A DNA stretch of 64,000 bases, taken from Haliclona indistincta. Lineage: Eukaryota > Porifera > Demospongiae > Haplosclerida > Chalinidae. The stretch lies in contig OZ024789.1 in the NCBI GenBank assembly GCA_964017065.1, forward strand, positions 9,198,722 through 9,262,721. Direction: 5' to 3'. A program made the position numbers and the translations under genes. The notes beneath the pieces are model-generated. The model saw nothing but the letters and a program-made list of their open reading frames with translations, was not told the DNA's origin and made no database searches. Positions 44,910 through 55,980 of this stretch are shown here, piece by piece (position 1 is the first letter of the stretch; each line of letters opens with the position of its first letter).

Positions 44910-45075
44910 TCAGACAACGTGTAGATTCAGAGAGAATCACGTGCAGAATCTGAGAATCGCGTACGGAATCAGGAATCACGTGCGGAATCAAGATTCAAGT
45001 GCAGAATCATGAAATCACGTGCGGAATCATAGAATCACGCGAGGAATCATGGAATCACGTGATTCCAGAATCTCG
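44910..45075 (+). repeat. Right subterminal GAATCACGTG repeats
   Basis: Six or more copies of GAATCACGTG, GAATCGCGTA or AAATCACGTG spaced about 15-25 bases. The related left cluster is at 41800..41935. Confidence 0.65.
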
Positions 45076-45114
45076 TACACAAATCCAGCCCGTGTCGGAC
45101 CCCTCGGTCAAAGG

Positions 45115-46103
45115 GATACATTCCTCCTGTATTTAACCAGAAGTTGTGAACATTCTTTCTTCAGAACCTATTTGCGCCCCTGTGTATGGCCCTAGGTTTT
45201 GTTCAAGTGTACGTGTTGTTGCTCATCAACTCATCAAGCAGTGCATCAGTGTACGTGCTCTAACAGCTCTACTCTCCACTATCGTCACTGCCAAGGTATT
45301 GCCCGACGCCATTTATCGTCGTATTTTGTATATACTTCAGACCTCAAAAAGCCCTAAAATAATTTTAATGGCGGTGTCTCCGACGCCGCGGAACTTATTG
45401 CCACGGCGCCGGATTCACAATACATTCCTCAATAAAACTCTGTCTGTGGTCATATAGACCCAAACTTGGATATATGACTATTAGCGACCAGATAAAGACC
45501 GTAACATAGAGTGTTTTTTTAAATAAACACCCTCTAAGTAGGAAAACCACGAGGTAAGCAGCTCATAATCGCACTTTCAAGCACAATACACGAAAAAGCT
45601 CTAGGTTACTGCCTTCGCCTTGTTGAAGTACGTATATATCCACAATCTGAAGTTCTACTGCCTGACTCCTGAGTGAACGAAAGTTTTATCAGCCTAAGCA
45701 GCGTTATCTAGCCGCGCCCGTCACGTTTCCGTCTGGCACTTTCAGCGCTCAATATATATGTACGGCCTACACCAGTGGTTTCTTGGAATATCATCAGTAG
45801 AGTTTATTGCATGTTTTTGTAGGTATAGGTCTCTAAAAACTCCCTACAAACTTTTACTTTCAAACTAGTATTTTTCCATGAGATATGAGGTGCCAAAAAC
45901 AGCACTTTTTAAAAACACTTCCTGGGTGGGCGGGGCTTACCCGGTAGCAATTAATTCGCAATCGGCTGGTAATGTATGCAGACAGCAGTGGAGACAGCGT
46001 TTACCAAGTTCCCAAAGAAGTAACAGTGAGTCATCTCTAATATGGAGAGCCAATACATCGTCTATAAGTGTTACAAGGCTTCAGAGACACTGTAGTACTC
46101 TAC
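45115..46103. other. Intergenic, no confident gene
   Basis: There is a weak exon-like open stretch 45146..45296 (donor-like AAG|GTATTG) and GC-richer sequence near 45380-45410, but nothing I can name. Confidence 0.35.
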
Positions 46104-47002
46104 AATTACAGCCTATAACAGTACCATAGAAATCATCAAAAATGCAGGATTTCAGCAGTGATGGTGAGTTTGACAGGCTGTTAGATGCATCATGGTAAGT
46201 TCATTGTCAGCCAAATACAAATAATAACCTCCTGGCTGATGTATGATGGTTTTGTAATGTTTCTTCCAATGCCAGCCACGTGAGTGCATGTGCTGAGTGT
46301 GCTTGAATTAATGTGCTGAGTGTGCTTGAATTATATCACTGATGCCTCTGCTGAGCTAGAGTGTGACAATATCTACAGAAAGAGTGTGAAACAAGTCAGG
46401 TTTTATGTTACTGTTTGGTTAATATCAACTCTTGTGCCAGTATGGACATCTAACCAATTGTGAAACTTGTAGCTACAGGATTGTATGCCAAGTTTGTTAC
46501 CAACTACGTCTTGTCGTTCGTTAGTATTCGAATTTCTTCGTCGGCAAAACTGAAGCACGAGGTCAGTACACATGTCACAAACGTGAACGAAAAATATCTG
46601 GTATTCCTGGAATGTCGGGAAAATTTCGCGCATGCGTATACATTTGAAACTAGGCGCTCTATTTGGTGCCAAGGTACTAGGCTACATTATACTGTAGATA
46701 CTGTCACGCTCTAGCTCAGCAGGCATCAGCGATACAATTCAAGCACGCTCTGAGTCTCCCACGGGCTGGCATGGAAGGAACATTACAAAACCAACATACA
46801 TCAGCCAGCAGGTTATTATTTGTATTTTGCAGTGACAATGAACTTACCACATCACTGCTGAAATCTGTCTATGGAAATCTGTCTACCACCATCACTGCTG
46901 AAATCTGTCTATGGTGAGTTTGACACCGTCACTGCTGTCAAACTCACCATCACTGCTGAAATCCTGCATATCTATGGTACTGTTGTTTGTAGGCTGTAAT
47001 TT
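46104..47002. mobile_element. Fold-back element, about 900 bp
   Basis: The ends AATTACAGCCTA (46104) and TAGGCTGTAATT (to 47002) are inverted, followed inward by AACAGTACCATAGA and GATTTCAGCAGTGATGGTGA with their complements on the other side. Further inward both arms share CTGGCTGATGTATG, CAATGCCAGCC and CTCAGC..GAGCTAGAG in inverted form. The arms are about 46104..46385 and 46690..47002. No coding content. Confidence 0.7.
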
Positions 47003-47238
47003 TGCCTCGGTGGGTGGAGCCACAGGGCATGTGGTCGTCGGTTTGTGTATCTGTCTGTGTATGTTTCTGTCTGTCGGCAGGATTTCTCGTCGCTCGCTGA
47101 AAACTAATTAAGCGCTAAAACGTGCAACACAAGCTAAGTCGATATTTGCTTGAAAATCAATTGTAAGGATTTATAAGGCTCTTTTCGTGAATTATGGCGG
47201 TAATATTTGCTTACCTCGTGATCGATGGCGATCTAGAG
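47003..47238 (+). repeat. Dispersed repeat with hairpin head, copy 2
   Basis: A full-length relative of 9550..9785. It starts immediately at the right end of the fold-back element, which suggests nested insertion or a shared target preference. Confidence 0.7.
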
Positions 47239-49494
47239 TTCTCCATAGACAGTACTATTCTTCAAAGGCAAAGCTATCCACAGTTGACTACCTAGAAGCT
47301 GATAGGTTAGACAGGATAGCAGCACAGGTCCAGAAAAATTGTGTAAGCAAGCTATGGAAGCTATTTCGTTGTGTTCAGCACTCTGATTGCATAATAGCAT
47401 AGGCAAATTTAAGGAAAAAAATGTTTCAACCTCTGACTAATTGCAACACAAACATTTTCAACTGTTTCCTACATAGGAAAATGTCCTCTATTGTGTTTAA
47501 ACAATTGAAGCCTGTTCGTGATTGAACATTGATTGTACATAGTTGTTTGTCGCTGTGTTCTGCACGGCCTTATGTGTGACTATGTGTCTAGAGTTGTAAT
47601 CTTAGTGTCTCTGTTGTAATTCATTGTTCCTAGCTCTATTTAAATGTGTGTGTTCTGCTAATAAGACAGTCTTTGAATCCTGACCTAATTCTGTCAAACA
47701 CTACATCCTCTATGAGATATTAATAGTCGTAAGGAATCCCGTGAGGGGAAGTATCAAAAATTGTATGTTTTTAAACCAAAAAAAATTAATTATTCATGAG
47801 TTGAGTATTTTGACATAGTCTATAATAATTCCGGTTCTTTCATAACTATAAGCCTCTTATAACTTTTTAAACATTCAAAAGGTCAAGTAAAAAGTATTTC
47901 TTTGATTTGAAAAAAAATACATGAATAATTGTGACAAAGTCCTTTGTCTATGTGTAGCTGTGGTAGGACTGTATGTGTGTACTAAATAGGTCTTAATTAA
48001 CTGTCTTTGGTTAGTTGTGTAGTTTTGTGTTACTGTATCTTTGGTCTTTAGTGGTGTGTCTGTTAGTTTTGTATCACTGATTGGTCTGTTTGTGAGTTTT
48101 CGTATCTTGATTTGTCTGAGTTGTTAGTATTTAAGTGTATGTTGTAAGGAATTTTATTGATATAAGTCGCGGAAAACTTGAAATCGTGACAATAATGTTC
48201 TCTGTCAATCTGTTTAATCCATATACTATCATCACCATCATCATTAACTTCGTCATCGCACTCTATCTGGTCTGAGTTTGTGCAACCAGATCCCTTGCAG
48301 TTGTAATAAAACAAGTAGAGACAGGGCAGTGACCTGCACAAATACAATACCATGTAAACGTTACGATTACAATATCAAAAATAGTACATGTGCTTGTCAA
48401 GAGTTCAAGATATTGTCTAGGGTTCACGATATTACAATACTGAGCTCCGTGGCTGGCAATGAGGTGTTAATTGTGTTCACAAGGTGGAGCATTTTAATAT
48501 ACAGCACCTGACTGCTGCTTGTAGCGTGCCTATTGTGTCACATGCTTTTTTTTGTTACTACATGTATTGCTATTTGTTTGTTTGTTATTGCTATTTCAGT
48601 GACTAATTGGTGGTCTATAGAGTAAAGGCATACGACAAGAGAATACAAGCAGTGTCTGCCGCATCACTATAGCAACAGTATCTTCTTACTACAGCAAGTA
48701 TTGGGTGACCTCCTCCACCATTGGTTCCAGTGATAGCAAAGCATATCCATTGAGTTAAAATGATCTTGTTAGAATTGCGCAAAGCTGGAGCTGTTTATAG
48801 TGCTCAGTGTTGGTTGATGCCTGTCATATTATTCAACTAAGAATTCACAATATCAAAACTGAAACAGTGATGAATAATAATAATTATTATAACAATAAGT
48901 AATTATCTGAAATTATAGTATCAGGGCATACAAGGCATACGACATTTCAGATTTTGCTAGTTTCAGACAGAATTAGAGAAACCACCTCTGAACAGATGTG
49001 AGCAGTGATAATTGATAGAGAACAACTAGAGCCAATCTATAGTAGACTGCATGAAATGTGTGGAAATGAGACGTGGCAAACACTTATTTTGCCCTGGTTT
49101 TACCATTGCAACCATTAACATAAATTAATGAGGTCAATCGTTTATGAGGTCCATTAGCATCAGTAAGACAACTGTGTATAAAAAGTGCATGACATATCTA
49201 GGGGACCTGCCTTACCTTCGGTATGGGTGAACCACCCCCAACCTAAGTTACTCTCTCAGTCAATACTGTCTATTGTGTGGAGTCGAGTCATGTGACTGTT
49301 AATGGCTTTACCGCTGGGAATATATACACACACAGGTGAATATATACAGGGAAAATCCCCATTGCAGGGAAACTGGCGGTGCTTGATCTTAGAGGCTACT
49401 ATGGTAGAAAGAGAAGTAAATGTGTGGGCAGTATAGACAGATAATGTATTGTTATCATAAATTATTGTTCATTACTCGTATTAACATCCAGTAT
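47239..49494. other. Gene-poor AT-rich stretch
   Basis: 2.3 kb with no gene I can support. A minus-strand frame near 48200-48350 has a weak likeness to a TRIM RING fragment (see rejected items). Confidence 0.4.
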
Positions 49495-49795
49495 AGGATG
49501 GGATGAACTTAGCCGTTCCCCATCCAAAACAAGTTCGGTCCTAAGGATCGTTGTGATGGTCATCCTAAACTGGGCCTTTGGCACTAGCTAAGCCTATCAG
49601 GAGGGTCGTTCTAAATAGCGCCTCCGGCCCTCGCTAAGGATCGTCAAACAATTAGCTAAAAATTAAGTTTTCTGCAATAATTATTTTAAAAACATGCATA
49701 CACTGGAAATTTAACCCTGAATGATTGCATTACAAGCCACCAACTAAACCGCTGATCCACCGGAACACGCTGACCGGTAAATGCTACAAACAAGC
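49495..49795 (-). mobile_element. tRNA-derived SINE, copy 1
   Basis: On the minus strand the head reads GGTGGATCAGCGGTTTAGTT with TTCAGGGTTAAAT downstream, a tRNA-like A box and a degraded B box. The body shares GATCCTTAG, GGGCCTTTGG..TAAGCCTA and GGAGGGTCGT with the copy at 62155..62300. Confidence 0.6.
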
Positions 49796-49958
49796 CTTTA
49801 TGAACGTTAGTAGCCAGCGCCGAGGAACTAGGCAACAGCCTAAATTCCACAGCGCCGGCGATCTTGTGCATGTATTTCATATTCTTGTCTTGAATTTATG
49901 TCCTTAGCCCTCAATTTATATGTTGGTAACTTGGTACCATTATTTTGCAGAGCTCAAT

Positions 49959-50948
49959 ATGAATAAGAATCGTCTTCTGTTGCTAGGCGTTGCAGCCGTG
50001 GCAACTGTGGGTGCAATTTATCTCATACACTCCACCAATTATTTCACCGATACATCATCATCACCTGCTATTCCAAAATCAAAAACAACAGGAGAAGAAG
50101 AGGATTCATTTGCTATAAAAACAACAGGAGATGAAGAGGATTCATCTGCTATTCAAAAATCAAAAACAACAGGAAAAGAAAAGAAGGAATATTTCTTGAT
50201 CGTATCAGCTGTCTCGAGTAACCATTTTAAAGAATCGAAGGATATGATAGGCTCGGCACAGAAATATCTACCAAAAAGACGCATCGTGATGTACGACTTG
50301 GGGCTGGAGAAAGAACAGAGAAAGGAGCTTGAAACATTTTGCAATGTGGAGTTGAGGACATTTGATTTCAATAAATTTCCAGCATATTTCAGATCTTTGT
50401 TCAAGTACGCTTGGAAACCGGTCATCATTAAGACTGTAGCACAAGAAACCGAGTATTTGTTTTGGGCCGATTCAAGCATACGATTCATTCCAAATTTTGA
50501 GAGCGCTTTAAAAAAACTTGACAAGTTTCCCATCAAAGGACACCATCATGAATTGGACATTGTCCAAGTAACGCACAGTGGAATGCTTGACTATTTCAAC
50601 ATGACTAGAGAATCAATGCGAAATCTAGTGGGCATAGAAGGTGGATTGGTGCTGTACAAGACCAATAATATAGCAATGCATATTATAGACTTGTGGTGTG
50701 ACTGTTCTATGCACGAGGAATGCATTGCTCCTAAAAACACTATTCATTGGCCGTGCAAGTTTGAACTGGTGAAAAAGGGCTCTATTCAGTTTATTGGATG
50801 TCATCGCTTCGATCAGAGCGCTTTGAACGTCGCAATTTTCAGAGAGTATGGAATAGAAGTGTATAAATACATTCTGGACAGCGTCATAGATACATCTCTT
50901 AAAGTTCATAAACATCCTACGAATGATTATCCAGTCAATAAGTGTTAA
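49959..50948 (+). CDS. Type II membrane protein, DUF1647-like glycosyltransferase
   Basis: I start at MNKNRLLLLG (49959), which puts a short basic N-terminus before a transmembrane anchor (LLLLGVAAVATVGAIYLI); the upstream ATG at 49920 is also in frame but precedes a splice-acceptor-like TTTTGCAG. 329 residues. A lumenal stem with EED-rich repeats is followed by a globular domain with FLIVSAVSSNHFKESKDMI, YDLGL, FWADSSIRF (possible metal- or nucleotide-binding DSS) and IGCHRFDQSALN near the C-terminus. These match uncharacterised DUF1647-type proteins, presumed GT-A glycosyltransferases of the Golgi. Intronless. Substrate unknown. Confidence 0.6.
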   Translation: MNKNRLLLLGVAAVATVGAIYLIHSTNYFTDTSSSPAIPKSKTTGEEEDSFAIKTTGDEEDSSAIQKSKTTGKEKKEYFLIVSAVSSNHFKESKDMIGSAQKYLPKRRIVMYDLGLEKEQRKELETFCNVELRTFDFNKFPAYFRSLFKYAWKPVIIKTVAQETEYLFWADSSIRFIPNFESALKKLDKFPIKGHHHELDIVQVTHSGMLDYFNMTRESMRNLVGIEGGLVLYKTNNIAMHIIDLWCDCSMHEECIAPKNTIHWPCKFELVKKGSIQFIGCHRFDQSALNVAIFREYGIEVYKYILDSVIDTSLKVHKHPTNDYPVNKC

Positions 50949-50989
50949 TTTCATTTTCATTTCATATTGCTTTACAGTCACAAAAGGAT

Positions 50990-51958
50990 GAGAGATAAAA
51001 TAATGGTGATATAAAGTTGAGTGAGTGACTGACAGACTGTACACAAAATATTAGAGAAAATTAGATTGGATGGTTTGAATAGATTTGGTAGTGTCAATTG
51101 GCGGAAGAGAATTCCATAGTATTGGAATTCAATTGAAATAAAAATGCCGACTAGTCGAAAATTTCGAAAAGGTATGTTTTAGTTTAAAGTTGAACGAGTG
51201 GGACCAGAAGTAAAAGTGATATAATCTGAGAGGGAGAATTTGGAGGGTTTTTTGATGCACTTTACAAGGAACAGAATATCATGAAGCTCAAACCACTGTA
51301 TCAAAGGAAGGATTTTCAGTGAAACCAATCTGACTTTGTAGGAGGCAGTTGCAGGACCAAGTATATATTATTTTGGTGGCTTTACGTTGCACTCGTTCAA
51401 GTCGGGATATGTCACCATCTGATTAGGCCTCCACACTTGCGAACAATATGATAGCTTTGATCGAACCAATGTTAGATACAAGAGTCGTTTGATGTGGACT
51501 AGAATCAGTGTAGAGATGTTCCTTCTTGTAAAGTACAAGGAATAGCAGGCTGAAGAACAGATAGTGTCATAATGTTTAGACCAGGACAAGTTGGAAGTGA
51601 TAGTGATGCCAAGATCTCGTTGACTAGAAACATACTTGATAACAGATTGTTGGATTTTATAGGGAAATGAAGGGTCTAGATTGGATGCATGAGAATGTGA
51701 CGGATTGAGCGAGGTTCTAAGCACAGCCATAGATAAACATGGCACAGCAAATTTTTCTTCTATATTGTGTATTTCATTGTGTATACACAATGATCGCCAG
51801 CAGTGATTACATACAATGCATTGTAAACTTTTAGTAATAATTATGTGTTCTTTGAGCTGTGCTATATGCAATGTCTCTCTGCATTGAGCCACACCCACGC
51901 AGCTAACTTTGTTTGACATCACAGCTAAGCTTGCCGGGTGATGCATCACACATGACAT
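50990..51958 (-). mobile_element. 5'-truncated LINE, reverse transcriptase 3' end
   Basis: Minus-strand translation gives QRDLGITITSNLSWSKHYDT and LYLTLVRSKLSYCSQVWRP, the conserved C-terminal region of non-LTR retrotransposon reverse transcriptases, followed by RATK- and LPLIQWFELHDILF-like pieces in shifted frames. It inserted directly downstream of the glycosyltransferase and looks dead. Confidence 0.75.
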
Positions 51959-52188
51959 CAGTGTACTTTACATACCCACATCTGTAGTCGTGTCAACTGT
52001 CATAACATAGTAGAGTAACAGACACAACATTATCATACTTTTCAAACACTTTGTACTTTATACCACTAATTTTAATCATATTCAATACTCAAGGGACATT
52101 CATCAAATAATTATTATTCTTGTTATATAACTTGCAATCGTGCAGTGCTGTTGCACTCTCGGGCCAAGTTTCGAACAGCCAGAGCATC

Positions 52189-52455
52189 ATGGCAGATATC
52201 ACTAATCATCCAAATACAGTTAATCCTTCAAATGCAGACCCTACTCTTGCTAGGTACATGTACATGTATAGTAGCAATGTGGTGTTAACAATTTCTTGCA
52301 TGAGTTTTCTTTTGAATAGAAAGAACAATCTGTTACTGTTGGCGGTAGTGGTGTTGTTCTGTTACTGTGTGGTGATAGGAATCTGGAGAGGAGACATGTT
52401 GTCAGTGGTTCAAATGCTAGTGATCATGCTAGTTATTACACTGTTTAGAAAATGA
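52189..52455 (+). CDS. Small hypothetical membrane protein
   Basis: 88 residues from the ATG at 52189. A polar N-terminus (MADITNHPNTVNPSNADPTL) precedes two hydrophobic stretches (VVLTISCMSFLL; LLLLAVVVLFCYCVVIGIW) and a third weaker one, ending in LFRK. It would be a small two- or three-pass membrane protein. Not recognised; may be spurious in AT-rich sequence, though the composition is protein-like. Confidence 0.35.
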   Translation: MADITNHPNTVNPSNADPTLARYMYMYSSNVVLTISCMSFLLNRKNNLLLLAVVVLFCYCVVIGIWRGDMLSVVQMLVIMLVITLFRK

Positions 52456-52787
52456 CTATTCAAATTATTTTATTGTATAATTGGAACTGCGACTGAAGTA
52501 GCTTTCTAATATCTTTTTGTTCATACAATTAATTTTCATTAAAATGTACAATTAGTCAAATTCACTTCTTGTTCATGTATATGTTTTAATGATATTCAAA
52601 ACATTCTAAATGTATAACTTACATTTCAATTGTTATTATAGCAAAAATTAATGATTTTAAATAGTACTTCAGCAAGCGGGCACATACAAATACAATAAAT
52701 TCCAGCATTCTAAACTACGCTATCTAGGAAAATTAACTATAAGTTATAATGCTCAATTGGCATTCAATCTCAGCAGCTATAATAATA

Positions 52788-53642
52788 TTATGTCTCTAAG
52801 TTTAACTTTGGTTCGATATCAAGACTATGAGTATCTCCTATGATGGTGCTGAAGTAGGAACACTCATCTCCTAACTGCTCTGCCTTAAACACATACTGCC
52901 ACACCACGACAGTCTTACCCTTTTCAACAGTAATAACCCTAGTCTCGTCTTTCTCCTCTCCCCAGGTGTTACTGTCAGTTTTCTCGACAAAGCTACAATA
53001 CTCAGCAATAGCTTTAAACATTTTGTAAGCAGCTACTTCTGGTAAACTCCAAGCATATTCATATTCAGATGTGGGGGTCAGGGAGCGACCAGTTTTGTAG
53101 TTCACTTTGTAGGTATGAGTTGCTTTGGGAGTTATGAATGCTTTTAGTACCCTCCAGTTACCAGTGAGTTTCACACTTGAATAGGGAGACATGGGCACTC
53201 CATTGATGTCACCAAAGTAAAACTGTGCAGCACTGTGTCTGGTAGAATGCAAGACACAATAAGTATTATTTGCCGGGTTCGGTGAACCTCCTGAGGGGTG
53301 CCAGGCCTTGCCTCCTTTGTGGATTAGTGTTTTATCGAATTCGTTGAATTGAAAAAGCGCAGCATGATGTCTGTCGCTGTGGAGCACCAAGCACGTATTT
53401 TCACCAGGATTAAGACTGCCTCCACATGGATGCACTACCTTTCCACTGGACACATGCTCAATGTATCCAAAGTGGCCTTCTCCGTGCTCAGCTACAAATC
53501 TCATTTGAAGCCTGGATGGGTCATCTTTACCATCGTACAAGACTAGTGCAGTGTCGTCTGCAGGTTTAGAATAGCCGCCGTACGGATGGACCAGTTTACC
53601 ACTAGAACAATGGTATATGAAGCCAATAGGACCAGTCGACAT
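52788..53642 (-). CDS. Beta-trefoil (R-type-lectin-like) protein with extra C-terminal domain
   Basis: 284 residues, intronless, starting at the ATG at 53642. The N-terminal 140 residues are three internal repeats of about 45 (GFIYHCSSGKLVHPYGG; GYIEHVSSGKVVHPCGG; TLIHKGGKAWHPSGG), each followed by an NP..NT(x)LVLH(S/D) segment. This three-fold pattern indicates a beta-trefoil, commonly carbohydrate binding. The C-terminal 145 residues (e.g. YKVNYKTGRSLTPTSEYEYA, VITVEKGKTVVVWQYVF) are beta-rich and unfamiliar. A lectin-plus-effector layout occurs in some defence and pore-forming proteins, but nothing here proves that. No signal peptide in this frame. Confidence 0.6.
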   Translation of the reverse strand: MSTGPIGFIYHCSSGKLVHPYGGYSKPADDTALVLYDGKDDPSRLQMRFVAEHGEGHFGYIEHVSSGKVVHPCGGSLNPGENTCLVLHSDRHHAALFQFNEFDKTLIHKGGKAWHPSGGSPNPANNTYCVLHSTRHSAAQFYFGDINGVPMSPYSSVKLTGNWRVLKAFITPKATHTYKVNYKTGRSLTPTSEYEYAWSLPEVAAYKMFKAIAEYCSFVEKTDSNTWGEEKDETRVITVEKGKTVVVWQYVFKAEQLGDECSYFSTIIGDTHSLDIEPKLNLET

Positions 53643-54228
53643 TAGTTTAATTTTCCTGCTCCAAATGATTGTTTCTGCCGGCTTGTTCACGGTTCAGTAT
53701 CTATTGCAAAACAGACCTACGTACAGTCTCGCCACCAAGTCACGCGTAATCAACCGCACCGGATTTGGGAAAGTGATTTGAACCAATCAGATTGCGTGAA
53801 GTAGGAAGAGAGTTCTTGCCACGGGCGGGTATCTTTCGTCTTTCTTACAAGACGGATCTTTCCTTGCTGGCAAAAAATTATTGTCCAACTGTCGGCGCGT
53901 ATAGAGACGTCATAGGGTTAAGCGTTTGGGTACGTCGGTATGTGTCGTCAAATAACACGGCTATCATCATGTCATAAAGTAAACTACTGTGAATAAAGGA
54001 TGGCTGGACAACAGTTGCTAATTTTAATCATCAGTAAGGTTTGCAAGAGACTGAAATGGATTATCTGTACACAAAGAGTTCTAAGAAGTACAATGATTCT
54101 CATTATCATGCATACCATTCTGCGTTAAGTGAGATTCAAAACCACCAAGCGAAATGTATCACACCAGTTGTAGTACAAGCACTACAAGAGTGACCTCAAG
54201 TATGCAGTGATTATAATTATTATAGCAA
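53643..54228. promoter_or_regulatory. Upstream region of the beta-trefoil gene
   Basis: Presumed promoter and 5' UTR; no gene seen. Confidence 0.35.
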
Positions 54229-54392
54229 CCAAAATTAATGAGTACTCAGTTCAGCAAGCGGGCACACCCAAATACAATAAATTCCAGCATTCTAAACTAC
54301 ACGTACGCTATCTAAGAAAAGTTATAATGCTCATTTGGCATTCTATAAACAGCAATCTCAGCAGCTACAATAATTATGTCTCTTGCCTTGCC
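54229..54392 (+). repeat. Duplicate of the beta-trefoil gene 3' flank
   Basis: About 85% similar to 52660..52800 in the same orientation (shared CAATAAATTCCAGCATTCTA, GTTATAATGCTCA, CAATCTCAGCAGCTA). It contains the last bases of the gene plus its 3' flank, so a second gene copy may once have stood here. Confidence 0.75.
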
Positions 54393-55762
54393 GGCAATAT
54401 TATGTAGGGATGACCTCGAAATAAGATGGCTGTTACTCATGTGTGAAAATGTGTTATCGCAAGTAATATCTCCACTATTGTATACATTTCTACTGCAAAT
54501 TCAACTGTCTCTGAGCGAATCTGAAGTGTAAGCGCTCGTAGGATGTTTATGAAAGTCGCCGGGATTGCTCGTTTGACGACGAAAATCAAGATGGCGACTC
54601 CGTCAGAGAGCAGTTGCAGACCTTCGCTGTTTTAGCGTTTCTCGATATTTCAGACATCCAGGATAGATCAGTCAATTGCTCTGAGCCTGAAAATACCTTT
54701 GGCGAAGTTGGCAGACGCTTCTAAAGTGGTAAACTATAATCGCCGCCCACGCGAATTGTTCATCTTTCTTCTGGGGTAGTGTACTTACTTCTTAGATAGG
54801 CATCAAACACTACCAGAAGCGAGTAATCTGGCCTTGAAAAACTTTGTAATAGATAAGTTCACCAATCCTGATGCCGGGGTGTCTACGTGCGCGCGCGTAC
54901 TGAATCACTATAAAGCCTCGTTTGTAGCAATATCTGGTCAGCAGGTTCCGGTGGCTCGGGCGGTTTAGTACGGTGATTGTAATGCAGGCGTATTATCCAA
55001 CCGTTCACTGACATTATGGAAATTATAGAACGGACGGCGCCTTTGATACGCCCACGCAGAGTGCTACAATGACTTTTTGATATATAATTATAGTAGATGA
55101 CAAACAGTCTGAACCTTCATAGTGACTAATAGAATTGTCGAAAACACAGTCATGTCAATGGCATCATTGATCCACAAGTCTACACATATGCGGTACAACG
55201 GTACATAGTACTACAATGCGTGGGTGGATCAAAGGCACCGACACGTGTCTTAACCCCATACACATCGCCTCGGGAAGTACGAAGACGCTATCTTATATCT
55301 AGCTATCGTTGTGAGGTTAAAAAATTCGAGAATGTGTAAAGTCTCGTTATTCCTCAACAGATGATCGCCTCTAGCCAAGAAAAACCAAGCGCTTATCAAC
55401 ACAAAATGGTTAGCCAACAGGAAACGATGCAATCGACGAGCGATGCCTTTCGCAGCAATCCGACGCTCAACTCACTCATGAGCACACAGTGCCTTGAGCG
55501 AACGATGCCAAACGATTCGGAATACAAAATACCTTGGGAAGGGAACCCTGCCTGGCTCCACTCCTAGACACGCACGCCTTCGAGCGAGCGATTCTTGGAT
55601 TGCAAATGGGCACGCAATGCCCTCAAACAGCAACGGCCACTCCGAATACACAGTGTAGATGCACAATGTCACCACAGAAGGACACTTAGCTAGCCTACAT
55701 GTAGATTCGATACAGCAATGCCAAAGCACAGAGACCCTCTATGTAGCTAGGTTGCTAGCCAT
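54393..55762. other. Intergenic, no confident gene
   Basis: It holds an imperfect inverted pair of CCCACGCA..AGTGCT-type segments near 55040 and 55215. No supportable coding sequence. Confidence 0.35.
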
Positions 55763-55917
55763 CTAGCCTCGTCCCCAGGCCAATTTCTTAGGAAATTAGG
55801 CCTGGTAACAACGGACTCGCGCATGCGCCAATTTTTCCGCGAGAAATACGTACATGACGCACGTAATGGGCGGGGCCTATCGTTAACTCGTCATCGCAAT
55901 CAGCTGTTTGCTCAGAC

Positions 55918-55980
55918 ATGGCTTCAGCTAATCGTCAGTGTAGATTGTGCGGTAGTTTTGTACTAGCAAATCGGCACTGA
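55918..55980 (+). pseudogene. Short Cys-rich coding start inside the TIR element
   Basis: ATG followed by 20 codons (QCRLCG gives a CxxC) and a stop. It resembles the first exon of a zinc-finger protein truncated by the internal deletion. Confidence 0.35.

Larger units (their letters stand above)
41759..45106. mobile_element. 3.35-kb TIR element carrying Ulp1-half + PHD
   Basis: The termini are perfect 17-base inverted repeats, CGAGGGGTCCGACACGG at 41759 and its complement ending at 45106. The element is flanked by an 8-base direct repeat GTCAAAGG (41751-41758 and 45107-45114), the expected target site duplication. Inside are three plus-strand frames and clusters of GAATCACGTG-like subterminal motifs. 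No transposase is recognisable, so it is probably non-autonomous. An 8-bp duplication occurs in hAT, P and KDZ/Zisupton elements; I cannot assign the superfamily. Confidence 0.85.

Noticed and set aside
48063..48353. Possible TRIM RING relic on the minus strand (RSLPCLYLFYYNC)
   Set aside because: Only about a dozen residues resemble RTLPCLHSFCHNC of the TRIM gene; metal ligands are mostly gone and the flanks do not match.
49686..49880. Genuine tRNA gene on the minus strand
   Set aside because: The tRNA-like arms do not close into a full cloverleaf and the segment continues into a body shared with 62155, so it is a SINE.
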